A stretch of DNA of 64,000 bases from Gymnorhina tibicen. Its lineage: Eukaryota > Chordata > Aves > Passeriformes > Artamidae. The translations under genes were made by a program, and so were the position numbers. Where the stretch lies: contig VXAZ01002377.1 of NCBI GenBank assembly GCA_013399875.1, positions 62,001-126,000 on the forward strand. Direction: 5' to 3'. Below are positions 12,365 to 24,118 of this stretch, piece by piece (the first letter of the stretch is position 1; each line of letters opens with the position of its first letter). The notes under the pieces were generated by a model. The model worked only from the letters and a program-made list of their open reading frames with translations, did not search any database and had not been told where the DNA came from.

Positions 12365-12645
12365 TGCTGGGATGCCTCTCCGGGCAGCCTGGACGAAGGT
12401 CTCACCATCCTCACAGGGAAAAATTTCTCTCTAATATCCCACCTATCCCTGCCCTCTGGAGTGGGAAGCCATTCCCTGTGTCCTGTCCCTCCATCCCTTG
12501 TCCCAAGTCCCTCTCCAGCTCTCCTAGAGCCCCTTTAGGCACTGAAAGGGGCTCTGAGGTCTCTCTGGGTCCTTCTCTTCTCCAGGTGAACACTCCCAGC
12601 TCTCCCAGCCTGGCTCCAGAGCAGAGGGGCTCCAGCCCTTCAGAG
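12365..12645 (-). mobile_element. CR1 fragment lacking its 3' tail
   Basis: Starts within CACCATCCTCACAGGGAA and ends GGGGCTCCAGCCCTT. Confidence 0.85.
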
Positions 12646-14729
12646 CTTAAAATGACACAGGACGAGACAGCCCAGCTCCCTTGAGGTATTCAGGATGGCA
12701 GTTCCCAAACAGACACGGGATGAGGTGACGGAAACCATCCTCCAGGAATGAGACCTGCTCAAAGTGACAGGGCCGGGGGCAGATTTCATGATTCTGCCAG
12801 GGAAGTGACAGCAGGAGCTGCCCAACTCCGCAGTTTTCTGCCCAGCCAAGGAAATACGCTCCATGCATCCCTCTGTAAAACTTTCCCGGGCCACGAGGTG
12901 GCATCAAAAACCAGCCTGAACCAGACAGGTTTTCCCTCTGGTCTGGCCTCCTCCAGCAAACCCAGACTTTCTGAGGTTCATCCTGCTGGGATGAATGGCA
13001 CAGCATGTCTCTTCTTACAGGAATGTCCCTTCTGCCCCAGGAAACCCCCTGCTGGCTCCCTCATCCTGCACATTTTTTTTTCTAAATGAATTAATTTAAA
13101 ATTAAATTCCAAGTTTTTCCAAATCCAAACAGGCCCGGGCACCCATCTCACGGGTCCCTTGCTGCTGACCCTCAGAAAACCCTCCCAGCACTTTGCCCTT
13201 CCTGCCCCAGCTCCTTACAAATGACCCCAATTTCCAGTCCCACCAGTTCTCCTCCTATTTCCATTTCCCCCCTGAGGCTCGTGTATAAACAAAGCAGAGA
13301 ACAGGGAAAAACAGGGTTACCAGGAGAACACGGGTCCCGAGTGGCCAGCGGCGTGTGACAGACCCTCACACGTCACCGGGAGCCTGGCACGGTGCCTGAT
13401 GAGATAACCTTTGACCAGAGCACCAAAAACGCCCTTTTCCGAAGAATCTTGGGAGGTTTCCCTTCCTGCTAGGAGCCAGCAGCCCTTCTGGCTTTGCAGG
13501 CAGTCAGGGGGTGCCAGCAGCATGAAAAAGTCATTGCGGCAGAGCTCTCCATGGGCCAGCAGCGTGGCTTTCTCCATCTGGACTCACTGTGGGATGGAGC
13601 CTTCAGGCCTCAGTTTCCCTTCTGCCAAGCGGACACTGAAAGTGGCTCCACAGAGAAATTGATCTCTCCCTGAAGCCAAATTCTGCCCGTACCAGATGCA
13701 GTCCCCACCCCTGTGTCACCTTTCCAAGCCAAAAGCCACACAGAACAAATATTTGGGCCTAGGGAGTCCCCCCACAAAATGGGCATTTCATGCTGAGAGC
13801 AGGAGAGACCAAGAGGTGAAGTCACAGACACAAATGAGAGTCTGGGGATCTCTTGGAACAGACAAGGGCAAACACAGCCCTGTTCCTTGGCCAGACACGT
13901 TGGGAAAGCACCTTCCCAACTCTGTGTTGGGTGGGAAGATTCAGGTGAGTGTAAGAGGAGCCAAGAGCCCACGTGCCCACCTTGTTCAGGCTCTGCTCTG
14001 GGCCATGGCCAATCTCTGGGCCTGCAGAGAAAGGCCAAATTGTGAAACACTCCCCCAAAAAGCTGTGCCCAGAGCTCTCCCAGTAAAGCCAGGGTGGCAA
14101 AGTTGCTCTGGTTGGAAGGGACTGACACACTGGTCACGCAGAAGAGCAAAGGACACGGAACAGGGGTTTTGCTTGCCCTCTGTACAACACCCACAGAAAA
14201 GTGCTTTGGGTGCAAATTCTCACATGTCACTGTCCCCACTTCTCTCTCACTTCTTCTTTTCAGTGGATTTTCTCCTCTTGAGCCAGCTGGGGGTTTCTTT
14301 TTGAAGTACAAGAGCTGTCCTCATCCTTAGATGTGCCCATCCTACATCTGTCATCTGAGCAGGGGGTGACCGCAGAGGGGCACAGAGGGGAAGTCAGCTC
14401 CCGCTTTCCGTCACAAGCCAGGATGGATGGACGCAGACTGCAGCCGAGCGGCTCAAAAGCACAACCTCAGCAAGTGGCAGAAGCAGGAGGTCAGGATCAG
14501 GTGATCGGGCAGAGCAGCTGAGTCTTGAGCACTTCCCACCACTCCTGAATCCCCTGGAGGCTGGGGTATGGCAGGAGCAAGAGCAAAGTCAGGCGTGTAC
14601 CACAAAGGGAACAGAGATCACAGCATCTGCCCCAAAGTGTCTGAATGTGCCTGACCCAGCTGGACATGAGTCGGGTGTGCCCAGGTGGGCAAGAGGCCAA
14701 TGGCACCTGGGCTGTCCCAGCTCTGGGGT

Positions 14730-15282
14730 GGCAGCAGGACAGGGCAGTGCCCATCCCCTGTGCTGGCTCTGCTGGGGCACCTCCAGTGCTGGGGGCAGCT
14801 CTGGGACCCTCCTGACAAGAGAGACCCTGAGGGGCTGGAGCGTGTCCAGGGAAGGGAACGGAGCTGGGGAAGGGGCTGGAGCAGCAGGAGCGGCTGAGGG
14901 AGCTGGGAAAGGGGCTCAGCCTGGAGAAAAGGAGGCTCAGCGGGGCCCTTGTGGCTCTGCACAACTCCCTGACAGGAGGGGGCAGCCGGGGGGGGGATCG
15001 GGCTCTGCTCCCAGGGAACAGGGACAGGGTGAGAGGAAATGGCCTCAAGATCCCCAGGAGAGGTTTAGATTGGATATTAGGAATAATTTCTTCACTGAAA
15101 GGGTTCTCCAGCCCTGGCACAGCTGCCCAGGGCAGTGCTGGAGTCCCCATCCCTGGAGGGATTTAAAAGCCATGCAGATGTGGCACTTGGGGACATGGGT
15201 CAGTGGTGGCCTTGGCAGTGCTGGGGCACTTGTTGGACTCGATGATGTCAGAGAGCTTTTCCAAACTAAATGATTCCATGAC
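14730..15282 (+). mobile_element. CR1 fragment, the longest in the window
   Basis: Body with GGCTGGAGCGTGTCCAGGGA, through to the AAATGATTCCATGA tail. Confidence 0.9.
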
Positions 15283-16944
15283 ACCCTGCATGGAAAGCAC
15301 AAGGCAGAAGTGCCCTGCAGTTAAAGTGTTCCCAAGAGGAACATCCTGGACTATCTGGGACCAGAGTAGCTGCCCCAGCCAGCCCCACATTGATGGGGAT
15401 ACAGCTCTGGGGAGCCTCCCCAGCCCAAAAAGCAGAGAAACACAATCCCTTGCCAGGGCAGAGAGAGTATATGGAACAAGTTCCTGTGGATTCAAAAATC
15501 TGTCAGATTCATGGAGGAAAATTCAGCTCTGATAAACATAAAGTTCCACCTTTGGCTCGAGGAGTGCTGCAGCCAAAAATTGCTGGGAGAGCTGGGGAGA
15601 GAGGTCTGGCCATGAAAGCAGTGACATTCTTACCGGCCTACAAAGCTCTGTCTCAAGCAAGACACAGGACAAGTTTGCTCTCAGCCTCTCTGGTGTACCA
15701 GATATGAACAAAAACTTTTCCACCTTTGGATGAGAGCAGCTGGGCACCTCTATGAGCACAGCTGATCACGTTTGCTTGAAGAATTATGAGGGAAGACACC
15801 CTAGGAAGACACAATGGATGGAGCAAGGGAACCAAGGAGAGATTCTCAATAAAAATACATAAAACTATTAATGTTTCATCTAGACAAGGACTCTGCCTTA
15901 TGCTGGTGCTGAGGATCCATTTTGTCACCCTGCAAAGGGACACAAACTTTGTAGGAACGAATAATATCCCTGTCCTTGCCTCCCCACGCCCATCCAAGGC
16001 CAGCAAGTTCAGCCCTCAAAGTCTCGCTGCTCACCCAGATCTGGACTCGATTCGTCCCAGGAATGGTGGGAAGAAGATTTTTGCTGATGTCATCTGTTCC
16101 TGAGTCACCTCCCGGCCGGTCACAGGGCTCCTCGTGAGCCAGCCCAGCTGAGTCACCGCGCCCGCGGGGTTGTGTAACCGGAGTTCCCTGTTTGCACGGA
16201 TTTTCGGGGAACCAGAGCTCCCTACTTCCACAGATTTGCTGAGAGCAGGGGCGAGGATTTTGCAGCATCCTCCAGATCTAGAGAAGCCTTCAGCCTTGCA
16301 AGCAGCATCAGCAGCACAAGGCTAAGGGTGCTGCTGATGGGTGTCCAGGGGGTGTAGGACACCAAGACCCTCCCAGTTCCCACTGCCTTGCTGCATGGAT
16401 GGAAATCCAGGCTTGGTGCTGGATTCAGCTCTGCTGATGCCTTAAATTATCTCCCCTCCACACCAGGAGCACGCACCCCCACCAGCCAGGACAGCCTCTC
16501 TTGCTCAGTGAGGCAGCAAAACTCATTTTCTGTCTGGACAGAAAAAGTCTGGTCAACAAACCCCGACTTCCACCAGACTAGCCGAAATCCATCAGAATTA
16601 GCCAACAACCCACCCAGGGCATGTTTCAGTGAGCTTTTTGAAGCCACGTGCTCCAGCAGTGACTCTGGCAGACACCGAATGCTTGGAGGGTGAGGATTTG
16701 AGCTCAGGATGTCCCAGCTCCCATGGACAGGTGAGGATTATGTCGGTGCCCAACCCGTCCAGCAAGGATTTATCAGGCAGCGTTATGACTCTATAAAATC
16801 CTGTTTTCGTTGCCCTGGGTGAGTATTTTACCTTGGCAGCTGGTGCAGCCATGTAATAACCATCATTATTCCCATCAAGGCCTCACAGATGTGCTGCTGC
16901 TGCCAGGGAGGGCGAGTCAGCTGCAAAATCCTGCCACAGAAATG

Positions 16945-17085
16945 TTAGAATCATAGAAAGACTCGGGTTGGAAGGAACCTGAAAGCCCATCTCATTCCAA
17001 CCCCTGCCATGGGCAGGGACACCTTCCACCATCCCAGGTCACTCCAAGGGGTCCAGCCTGGCCTTGGACACTTCCAGGGATGATG
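16945..17085 (-). mobile_element. CR1 fragment
   Basis: TAGAATCATAGAAAGACTCG tail and CCCTGCCATGGGCAGGGACA body. Confidence 0.87.
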
Positions 17086-17819
17086 CTCAAAGAAGGACAC
17101 AAAGCCAAGAGTAAAAGAACCTCAGTGGCAAATTTTGTAGTGCTGCTTCAGTAGTAACATTATGGTGTTTAAAAGTGGCTGAAAAGGGTGAATCGGGAAA
17201 AATCAGGGTGGATACTCCCCCAAAGGAGGTCTGGCAGCCCAGCTGGACAGGCTTTGGGTTCAGGGAGGAGCACAGTCCACTCCTACCCCAAGCAAAGCAG
17301 AGCTATTTGGTCATTAAATAAACTTGCATTTCACACCCTTGTTGGAAGCAATGATGGTTTTAAACCCCGAAGATGAAAAAAAGCCATACCTGCATTAATT
17401 AGGGCCTTTTTTTTTAATTGTAGGAGATGAATATACACAAAAAACCTTTATGTTTTCCAGAACTTATAGGTGTTGGCCCTGCAGCAGCCTCGTTAAGAGC
17501 TGTTTGCTGTTCGATGTTGAGGCAGGGGCACCATGATTCAATCAGCACTGACTTTACCAGCGATAAGAGAGGTTTGCCCAAGGCCTCCTGACCCGTTTCC
17601 TTATCTCATTCCTGTAGTGGTGGATTTTGCTCCAAAGCCCAAAGCCGCAGCAAACATTGTTCATTTTTTTCTGATACACTGAAAAAATACCATGAGAAAA
17701 AAGGGGGTTTGTTTCATGGCTGGTTTGGGCACACAAGGGATTTTTGAACTCTCTGGGAAGTCTCCAATGGGGAAATTTTCCTGGCTGCATTCAGCATCAT
17801 ATATAGAAATGACTTATCA

Positions 17820-18212
17820 TGGGATCACAGAATGGTTTGGGTAGGAAGGACCTTAAAAGTTCATCCCATTCCACCCCCTGCCAAGGGCAGGGACACCTTC
17901 CACTATCCCAGGCTGCTCCAAGCCCTGTCCAACCTGGCCTTGGACACTGCCAGGGAAGCAACAACTTCTTCTGGGCAACCTGGGCCAGGGCCTCACCTCC
18001 CTCACAGGGAAGAATTTCTCCCTAGTATCCCATCTAACCCATTGCCCCTTGTCCTGTCCCTCCAGCCCTTGTCCCAAATCCCTCTCCAACTCTCCTGGAG
18101 CCCCTTTAGGCTCTGGAAGGGCTCTGGGGTCTCCCTGGATCCTTCTCTTCTCCAGGTGAACACTCCCAGCTCTCCCAGCCTGGCTCCAGAGCGGAGGGGC
18201 TCCAGCCCTCAG
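17820..18212 (-). mobile_element. CR1 fragment
   Basis: GGGATCACAGAATGGTTTGG tail through GGGGCTCCAGCCCTC body. Confidence 0.9.
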
Positions 18213-18218
18213 GACATT

Positions 18219-18278
18219 TTATCTCATAACTGAACAAGTTATCTCAAAAACGATCAACTTATCTCAAAAACTGACATG
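18219..18278. promoter_or_regulatory. Three 20-bp direct repeats, each with a GATA motif
   Basis: TTATCTCA occurs at 18219, 18239 and 18259, exactly 20 bp apart. TTATCT is the complement of AGATAA, the GATA-factor core. The rest of each 20-mer is similar between copies 2 and 3. The block sits a few bases beyond the end of a CR1 copy. Regulatory function is inference. Confidence 0.4.
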
Positions 18279-19489
18279 TTTTCAGTCCAAACCAACTGAA
18301 ATAGGAGCAGGAACTTTGACACTTCCCCAAAGAGGGCAGAAAGTCAGCAGTGTGTGCAAAGTTTTAGTTCATGCTTTCGTTTCTTGAAAAAAGACACCAA
18401 ATATTAGCAAGAAAAACAGGTGGCTGCTCCCTCCTGAACAACCCATGGAGGACACGGGCAGAGCCCGAAGGATGGGCTCCCTGGAGGCTCAGAACAAGGC
18501 AAAATAAAAGGTGTTTTATGGGACTGCACAGGTTTAAAATCGCTCTTCTGTGACTTCTGGGCAAAAACCTTGCTGGAAATAAGGAGGTGTTTATAAGGAA
18601 TTCCTGAATAAGGAATTCAGAGGGAACTGAGCGAGTTACTGGGAGAAATAATTGTTAGTGATGCCCTGACTGCAGCTCCGCGTGACTGGAGGCACCGAGG
18701 CCCTCGGAGCTGGGTCGTCCAAAGGGCAGGACAAAATCCAGGTTATTTTCCTTGTCTTTTATGTCAACATGGAAAACTGAAACCAACCTTCACAAGGAGA
18801 GCGGAGAAACCCTGTGGAGTCAGAGGGAAGTTAGGCAGGTTACAAGTGATTTTTTTAAAAAATTATTTTAACTGCTAAAGCACAAATAAAAACATCATGA
18901 AGGGGTGGTTAAATATTACATGTAAAGGCATGCAGTGGTCCAAGGGCCATTGCACACAGAGTATTGAAGAATAAAAACATTTAAACACATCATATCTCCA
19001 ATTTCACTGCATAAGTACTGGGTTGTGCAGTCAAGTGTATTAAATTTTAGTTTTCTGATTTTTTTCATCACTTCACTAGGAAATCTTCTCAAGCCAAAAT
19101 CAATCTTTAAAACGTGAGTGTGTGTGACCAAAAATTGATTTGATATAAATGGAACCAGGGGGAAAAAAAGAAATATGCTCACTGATTTTTGATCACTGAT
19201 TAATTATTTTTGATTCCAGGCCACATGGTCTTTTCATTTCTGAGGATGGTAGGGAGTATAGTTTATTCCCTCCTCCTCACAGAGAAGGGTGAGAAAAGAA
19301 TAAAGAAAGGATGGTTTTTGTCATTTAAGAGAAGCTTTAGCACCCTTGTGGTTTAGAACAGGGCTTGAAACTGGCTCCTGAGATGATTTTTCTGTTGTTC
19401 ATACTCCTGAAAATCAGCCAAAATGAGGTGAAAAGGGTCAGTCAGCACAGTAACGCAGGGAAATCTTGCTGCAGTTCCAGATGAAAACT

Positions 19490-20340
19490 TCAAGGGATGC
19501 TGGCAGGATGGAGGTGGGATGGAGACAGGACAGTGGTGGGGTGCAAGGAGGTGGAGTAGAAAAGTCAGACGGGACAGAGGCAGGCTGGAGGAGGGAAGCA
19601 GGAGGATCACAGGATCACAGAATGGTTTAGGCGGGAAGGGACCTTAAAGCTTATCCCATCCCACCCCTGCCATGGCAGGCACACCTTCCACTATCCCAGG
19701 CTGCTCCAAGCCCCGTCCAACCTGGCCTTGGACACTTCCAGGGATCCAGGGGCAGACACAGCTTCTCTGGGCAACCTGTGTGATGCAGGTGGAGTTGAAA
19801 AGGGATGGGGGTGGGATGCAGGTGGGATTTAGGAAGAGTACAGGCAGGCTGGAGGAGGAAAATCAGATGGGAGAGAGGCTGGCTGGAGGAGAGAAACAGG
19901 CAGGAAAAGGGATGGAGATGGAATAGCAAAGGGTGGGACACAGGTGGGATTAAGGAAAAATGCAGACAGGTAGGTGGAGGAAAACTAGATGGGATGGAGA
20001 TAGGATGGAAGAGGGAAGCAGGAAGGATATGGATGGGATCAAGCAGGGATAAAGGTGGAATGCAGGTGGGATTGAGGAGGAATGCAGGCAGGTTGGAAGA
20101 GGAAAACAAGATGGAATAGAGTACAGCAGGAAGGGAGAAAGGCAGGAGGAAGGATACGGGATGGGATGGGATGGCAGAGGGTGGAACACTTGTGGGATAG
20201 AGGAAGGTCAGAAGCAGACTGGAGGATGGATACAGGCAGGATGGAGGTGGAATTGAGGAAGGATGCAGGCAGCTTGGAGGTATGAAAAGTAGGTGGGATG
20301 GATGTCGGCAGGAGGAGGGATGCAGACAGGAGCAGGGAAG
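19490..20340 (+). repeat. Purine-rich minisatellite with ~122-bp period
   Basis: The block around GGTGGGAT followed by GGAA..TGCAGGCAGGCTGGAGGAGGAAA recurs at 19821, 19943, 20065 and about 20191, giving spacings of 122, 122 and 126 bp. A CR1 fragment (19606-19778) interrupts an outlying copy. The strand is strongly purine-biased throughout. Confidence 0.85.
19606..19778 (-). mobile_element. CR1 fragment inside the minisatellite
   Basis: GATCACAGGATCACAGAATG tail; purine-rich repeat on both sides. Confidence 0.88.
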
Positions 20341-20768
20341 CAGGTAGGAGGAATAAGGGAAGCAAGAGGAAGGAGGGAAGCAAGCAGGAGGGAAGCAAGC
20401 AGGAGCACGGATGGAGGCAGGAGGGAAGCTGGCAGGAGCAGGGTTGAAGCAGGAGCAGGGATGAAGGCAGGAGGAAGGAGGGAAGGAGGGAAGGAGGCAG
20501 GAGGAGGGAATGAAGTGGGAGCATGGATGGAGCCGGGAGCATGGAGGGAGGAAGGAGGGAAGCAGTGAGGAGCAGGGATGGAGCCGGGAGCAGGGAGGGA
20601 GGAAGGAGGGAAGCAGTGAGGAGCAGGGATGGAGCCGGGAGCAGGGAGGGAAGAAGAAGGGAAGCAGTGAGGAGCAGCGAAGGAGGGAAGGAGAGAAGGA
20701 CGGAAGGAGGGAAGGANNNNNNNGAGGGAAGGAGGGAAGGAGGGAAGGAGGGAAGGAGGGAAGGAGGG
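20341..20768 (+). repeat. Purine minisatellite: 51-bp units and (GGGAAGGA)n
   Basis: GATGGAGCCGGGAGCA recurs with AGCCGGG at 20531, 20582 and 20633, a 51-bp period. A (GGGAAGGA)n tract at about 20690-20768 follows and is broken by a 7-base N run at 20717-20723. Because 51 is a multiple of three, long open frames arise on both strands; they are not genes. The field ends about 60 bp before the CpG-rich CTSB promoter. Confidence 0.9.
20717..20723. other. Assembly gap (7 N) in purine repeat
   Basis: N run within (GGGAAGGA)n. Isolated single Ns also occur at 32860, 33474 and 52557. Confidence 0.99.
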
Positions 20769-20774
20769 AGGCGG

Positions 20775-20973
20775 GCTCGGGGGGCGGGCAGCCGGCAGGA
20801 TGCTGTCACGCCGGGGGCGGGCCGGCCCGGATGACTCAGCCTCCGGGAGCTGCCCCGGCCGTGGCTACCGAGCGCTCGCGGGGCCGTGAGTCCCGGTGAG
20901 TCCCGGTGAGTGTCGGGGACGCGCATAAGAAGCGCAGCGGGCGCGGGTGCGGGCACGGCGGCGGCGGGGACCG
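20775..20973 (+). promoter_or_regulatory. CTSB: CTSB promoter and noncoding exon 1
   Basis: This is a CpG-rich segment with GC boxes (GGGGGCGGG at about 20777 and 20813) and an AP-1 motif TGACTCA at 20832-20838. A weak TATA-like CATAAGA lies at about 20926. Three near-identical GGTGAGTCCC units lie at 20884-20916. The first exon, noncoding, probably ends at 20973 before donor GTAAGG. The exact start site cannot be read from sequence, and the earlier GTGAGT sequences are alternative donors. Confidence 0.6.
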
Positions 20974-21717
20974 GTAAGGGAGGGGATGCTGTGAGGCGGG
21001 GGAAATGGGGTAGCTCCTTCCGTGGGGGCCACGGAACACCCGCGGGGGCAACAGCAGCAGCGTCTCCCGCTTTTTCCAGTGGCGTTTTGGGGGATTTTTG
21101 TCCGTGGCTTGTGCGGGAAGGGAATACCAAATGCGGGGTGAGGGAGGGGGATGCGCTGCAGCGCAGGGGTGCGGGTTGTTGCAGGGAAAATGAACCCTCA
21201 AAACCCATCAAACCTTCAGGAAGGGTCACGGGGGGAGAGAGGAAACCTTGTTTTTATGATAGAGACAGGAAAAACGCCGCAGCCCTGCTCGTCAGCTGAC
21301 GCCGAGGTCGGTTTGGCACGCTGGGAACATCCCGTGATGCACAGCCCAGCCTGGTTTGGACCGGGACCATGGCTTGGGAATGGCGCTGCAGGAGCTGCCG
21401 TGCGTCCCTTTGGGCTGGAATGAATCTCTCACCCCCGTACCCCACTCTCAGGGATGCTCTGCGGGCGTGATGCAGCGAAGATGGCTTCCTTGTGGCATTT
21501 CCCTCTGGGCTGCGGATGAAGGGAAGGGATTTCCGTAGCACGGGGTGTCTGGGGGCTTGTGCAAGACTCCGGTTCATGGATTGGTCTGTAAGAAAAAGAG
21601 GAAAAAAAAAATCAGTGCAGCTTCACTGGGGAGGAATCTCGTGCTTTCCGTGCATGGAAGCTGCAGAGGTGAGTGCAGCAGCTCGTCTCAGGAGGGAGTT
21701 ATTTTGTCAGACACAGA

Positions 21718-21795
21718 TCAGCCAGGTCTGGGTGGGTTGGAATTAGAGGATCTTTAGGATCCCTTCCAACCCAGACCTTTCTAGGATTCTGTTAT
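21718..21795 (+). mobile_element. CR1 tail in CTSB intron 1
   Basis: GGATCTTTAGGATCCCTTCC followed by CTAGGATTCTG. Confidence 0.75.
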
Positions 21796-23721
21796 CTGGC
21801 CTGTGCCAGTGATCTGGCTTTGCTAGAAGGGAATTAGTGTGAGGAGGAGCGCCTCATGTTGTTTTCTTCTTGAAGAAAAAATAATTCGAGCTATAGTAAT
21901 GCAGTGAGAGCAGTAATGAAGTCACCAGACCGCGGGGTTTGGTGCTGCCAAGCTCACCTGGCGACACAGCAGGCTGAGCTGGATCGGGAGCTGGAGCTGA
22001 ACCTCTGTGGCTTTGCTTTGTTGTGGCTCGGAGTCACAAGCCCTGGCACAGAGAACAAAGGACAAAGCTCGGCCCAGGCGCGGGGCTGGTGCTGAGCAGG
22101 ACACATGGCTTGGGCTGTGCTGAGCACCCGTGGCCCTGGAGGAGTGGGGGGTGTTGTGGAAGGGAGGGTGGGACAGCTTTTACCTTCCTCAGAGCCCTGG
22201 AGAAGGCGTGGATGCCTCTGTCTGGGCCTGCAGGGGGTCGGCCCAGCCAGTGCAGGAGCTGGGAGATGCTTTGGGGCTGTGACTTATCTGTGGTCTGACC
22301 TGCCTCGGCTGAGTCATGGGAGCTGGGCTCGGACTAGCTGGTTTTGGGGGTTGGGTTGTTGTGGGTTTGGTTTTTTCCCTTAAAAAAAGTTAAACGGGAC
22401 TTGTGGGCTTTGATTTTGGGGAAGGAGACCTTTGTGGTGCAAAGGTGAAGGGATTTGCTGCTGTGGGCCCTGCCTTGGCTGCTGGGAGGGCGATGTGGGA
22501 TCCTGCTGATGTCTGGAATGCCAGGGTTCAACTATCAGGAGCTGTGTCCCTGAGAAAACAGGCAGGGAGCTGCCCCTGGCTCCCAGATCTGGTGAGGAGG
22601 GATGGAGACGGCGCTTGGGTGGTGTCTCCTCCTTCCCTCCTCCTCTGCGACAGCACAGAGGGCCGTGGGTGGATGCTGCAGCACCAGCACAGCCACAGCC
22701 CTTCGGGTGCTCTCCTCGCTGGCAGGCTGCAGCTGCTCTGAGCAGCTCCTGCAGAGCCTTCGGCCCCGCTGCCTCCTCCTCGAGAGGGGCTGCACTCAGC
22801 TGGCCCAAATTTCCTCTTTCTAAGCACCCAGCTGGCTGAATCATGAGTGTCCTGTCCTGCCCAGGGCCAGGTGTGCTGGTGGGTGTTTATTTCCTGCTCA
22901 TCCTTCAAAAAATGGCATTAGGCAGATGCTCTGGATCCCAAAGTATTCTCTGCTCTTAGTCCAGGGGAAAGTGGAGCAACCTGAGAGGCTCTTTGCAAGC
23001 CCCAAACATCCTCCTGCCACCTGGGCAGTTCTGTAGGGTGGAGCTGCCGTGTCCTGGGAAGCCCCACAGCCTTGTTTCTGATGGGCTGTGGTGGGATGAG
23101 AGCTGTGGATCAGCCTTAGCCAGGGTTATCCTGAAGCTGAGGCACCTCTGGGGACAGTGGGGAGTGCAAAGGGAAGGGATCTGCTGGGGTTCCTGGAGAA
23201 ACTCCTCTGGCCTGTTTGCTGTGCGCCAAGGGGCCGCAGATGGTGGGGTGCAGCAGCTGTGATGCAATTTTGGTTTTGGGGCTGCTGCTCTGGGGTTTAA
23301 ACGGCTGTGAGGTTTACGGGGGGGAGGAGGGGTGTGAGGAGGAGATAGCAGTGCTGGGGGAAGCAGCAGCGTGATAACGCTGCCAGGGGAAGCTCTTTCT
23401 GCTCGGATCAGCTGGGGCAGGGGGGTGAGGGAGGAAACCAGCAGCTTTTCTTCGCTGTAGGGTCTCGGGGAGAAGGGTGGTTGGGCTGCGCGTGACCCAC
23501 GGCCGGTGGGAATCCGTCCTGCCAGTCCCGTGCCTGCGTGTCCTATTTATAGACCTGCTGCACACAGGATAAAGCCAGGGAGAGGGGGGGGTTAGGGAGG
23601 AAGAAATCCCACGGGATCAAGGATTTCCCCTTCCTTTTCCAGATGGATATTGGGATGCCTGGTGCCAGCTGAGAGTGTCAGCTGCCCACCACCCTAAACT
23701 TCACAGCCACAGGAGACCTTG

Positions 23722-24118
23722 TAGAATAATAGAAAGGTTTGGGTTAGAAGGGATGTTTAACGGGCGTTTAATTCCAACCCCTCTGCCATGGGCAGGGACG
23801 TCTTCGTATATTTTAACTACGTATCAGGTTGCTCAGAGCCCCGTCCAACCTGACATTGAATGTTTTTTGGGATGGGGCATCCCCCATCTCTTGGGGTAAC
23901 CTGTTCTAGTGCCTCACTGCCCTCAGAGGGAAGAATTCCTTCCCAATATCCCATCTAACCCTGCCCTCTGGCAGTGGGAAGCCATTCCCTGTGTCCTGTC
24001 CCTCCAGCCCTTGTCCCAAGTCCCTCTCCAGCTCTCCTGGAGCCCTTTTAGGCTCTGGAAGGGGCTCTGAGGTCTCCCTGGAGCCTTCTCTTCCCCAGGC
24101 TGGACACCCCCAGCTCTC
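23722..24118 (-). mobile_element. CR1 fragment in CTSB intron 1
   Basis: TAGAATAATAGAAAGGTTTG tail through CTGGACACCCCCAGCTCTC. Confidence 0.9.

Larger units (their letters stand above)
11190..19490. other. Intergenic region with no recognised gene
   Basis: The region holds CR1 copies (listed separately), AT-rich single-copy DNA around 18840-19330, and three phased GATA motifs at 18219-18278. I see no coding exon with recognisable family motifs and no RNA gene. Confidence 0.55.

Noticed and set aside
20039..21229. 396-aa minus-strand open frame rich in Ser, Pro and Leu
   Set aside because: It is the complement of the purine minisatellite, whose 51-bp period avoids stops. It crosses an N gap and the CTSB promoter, and has no domain.
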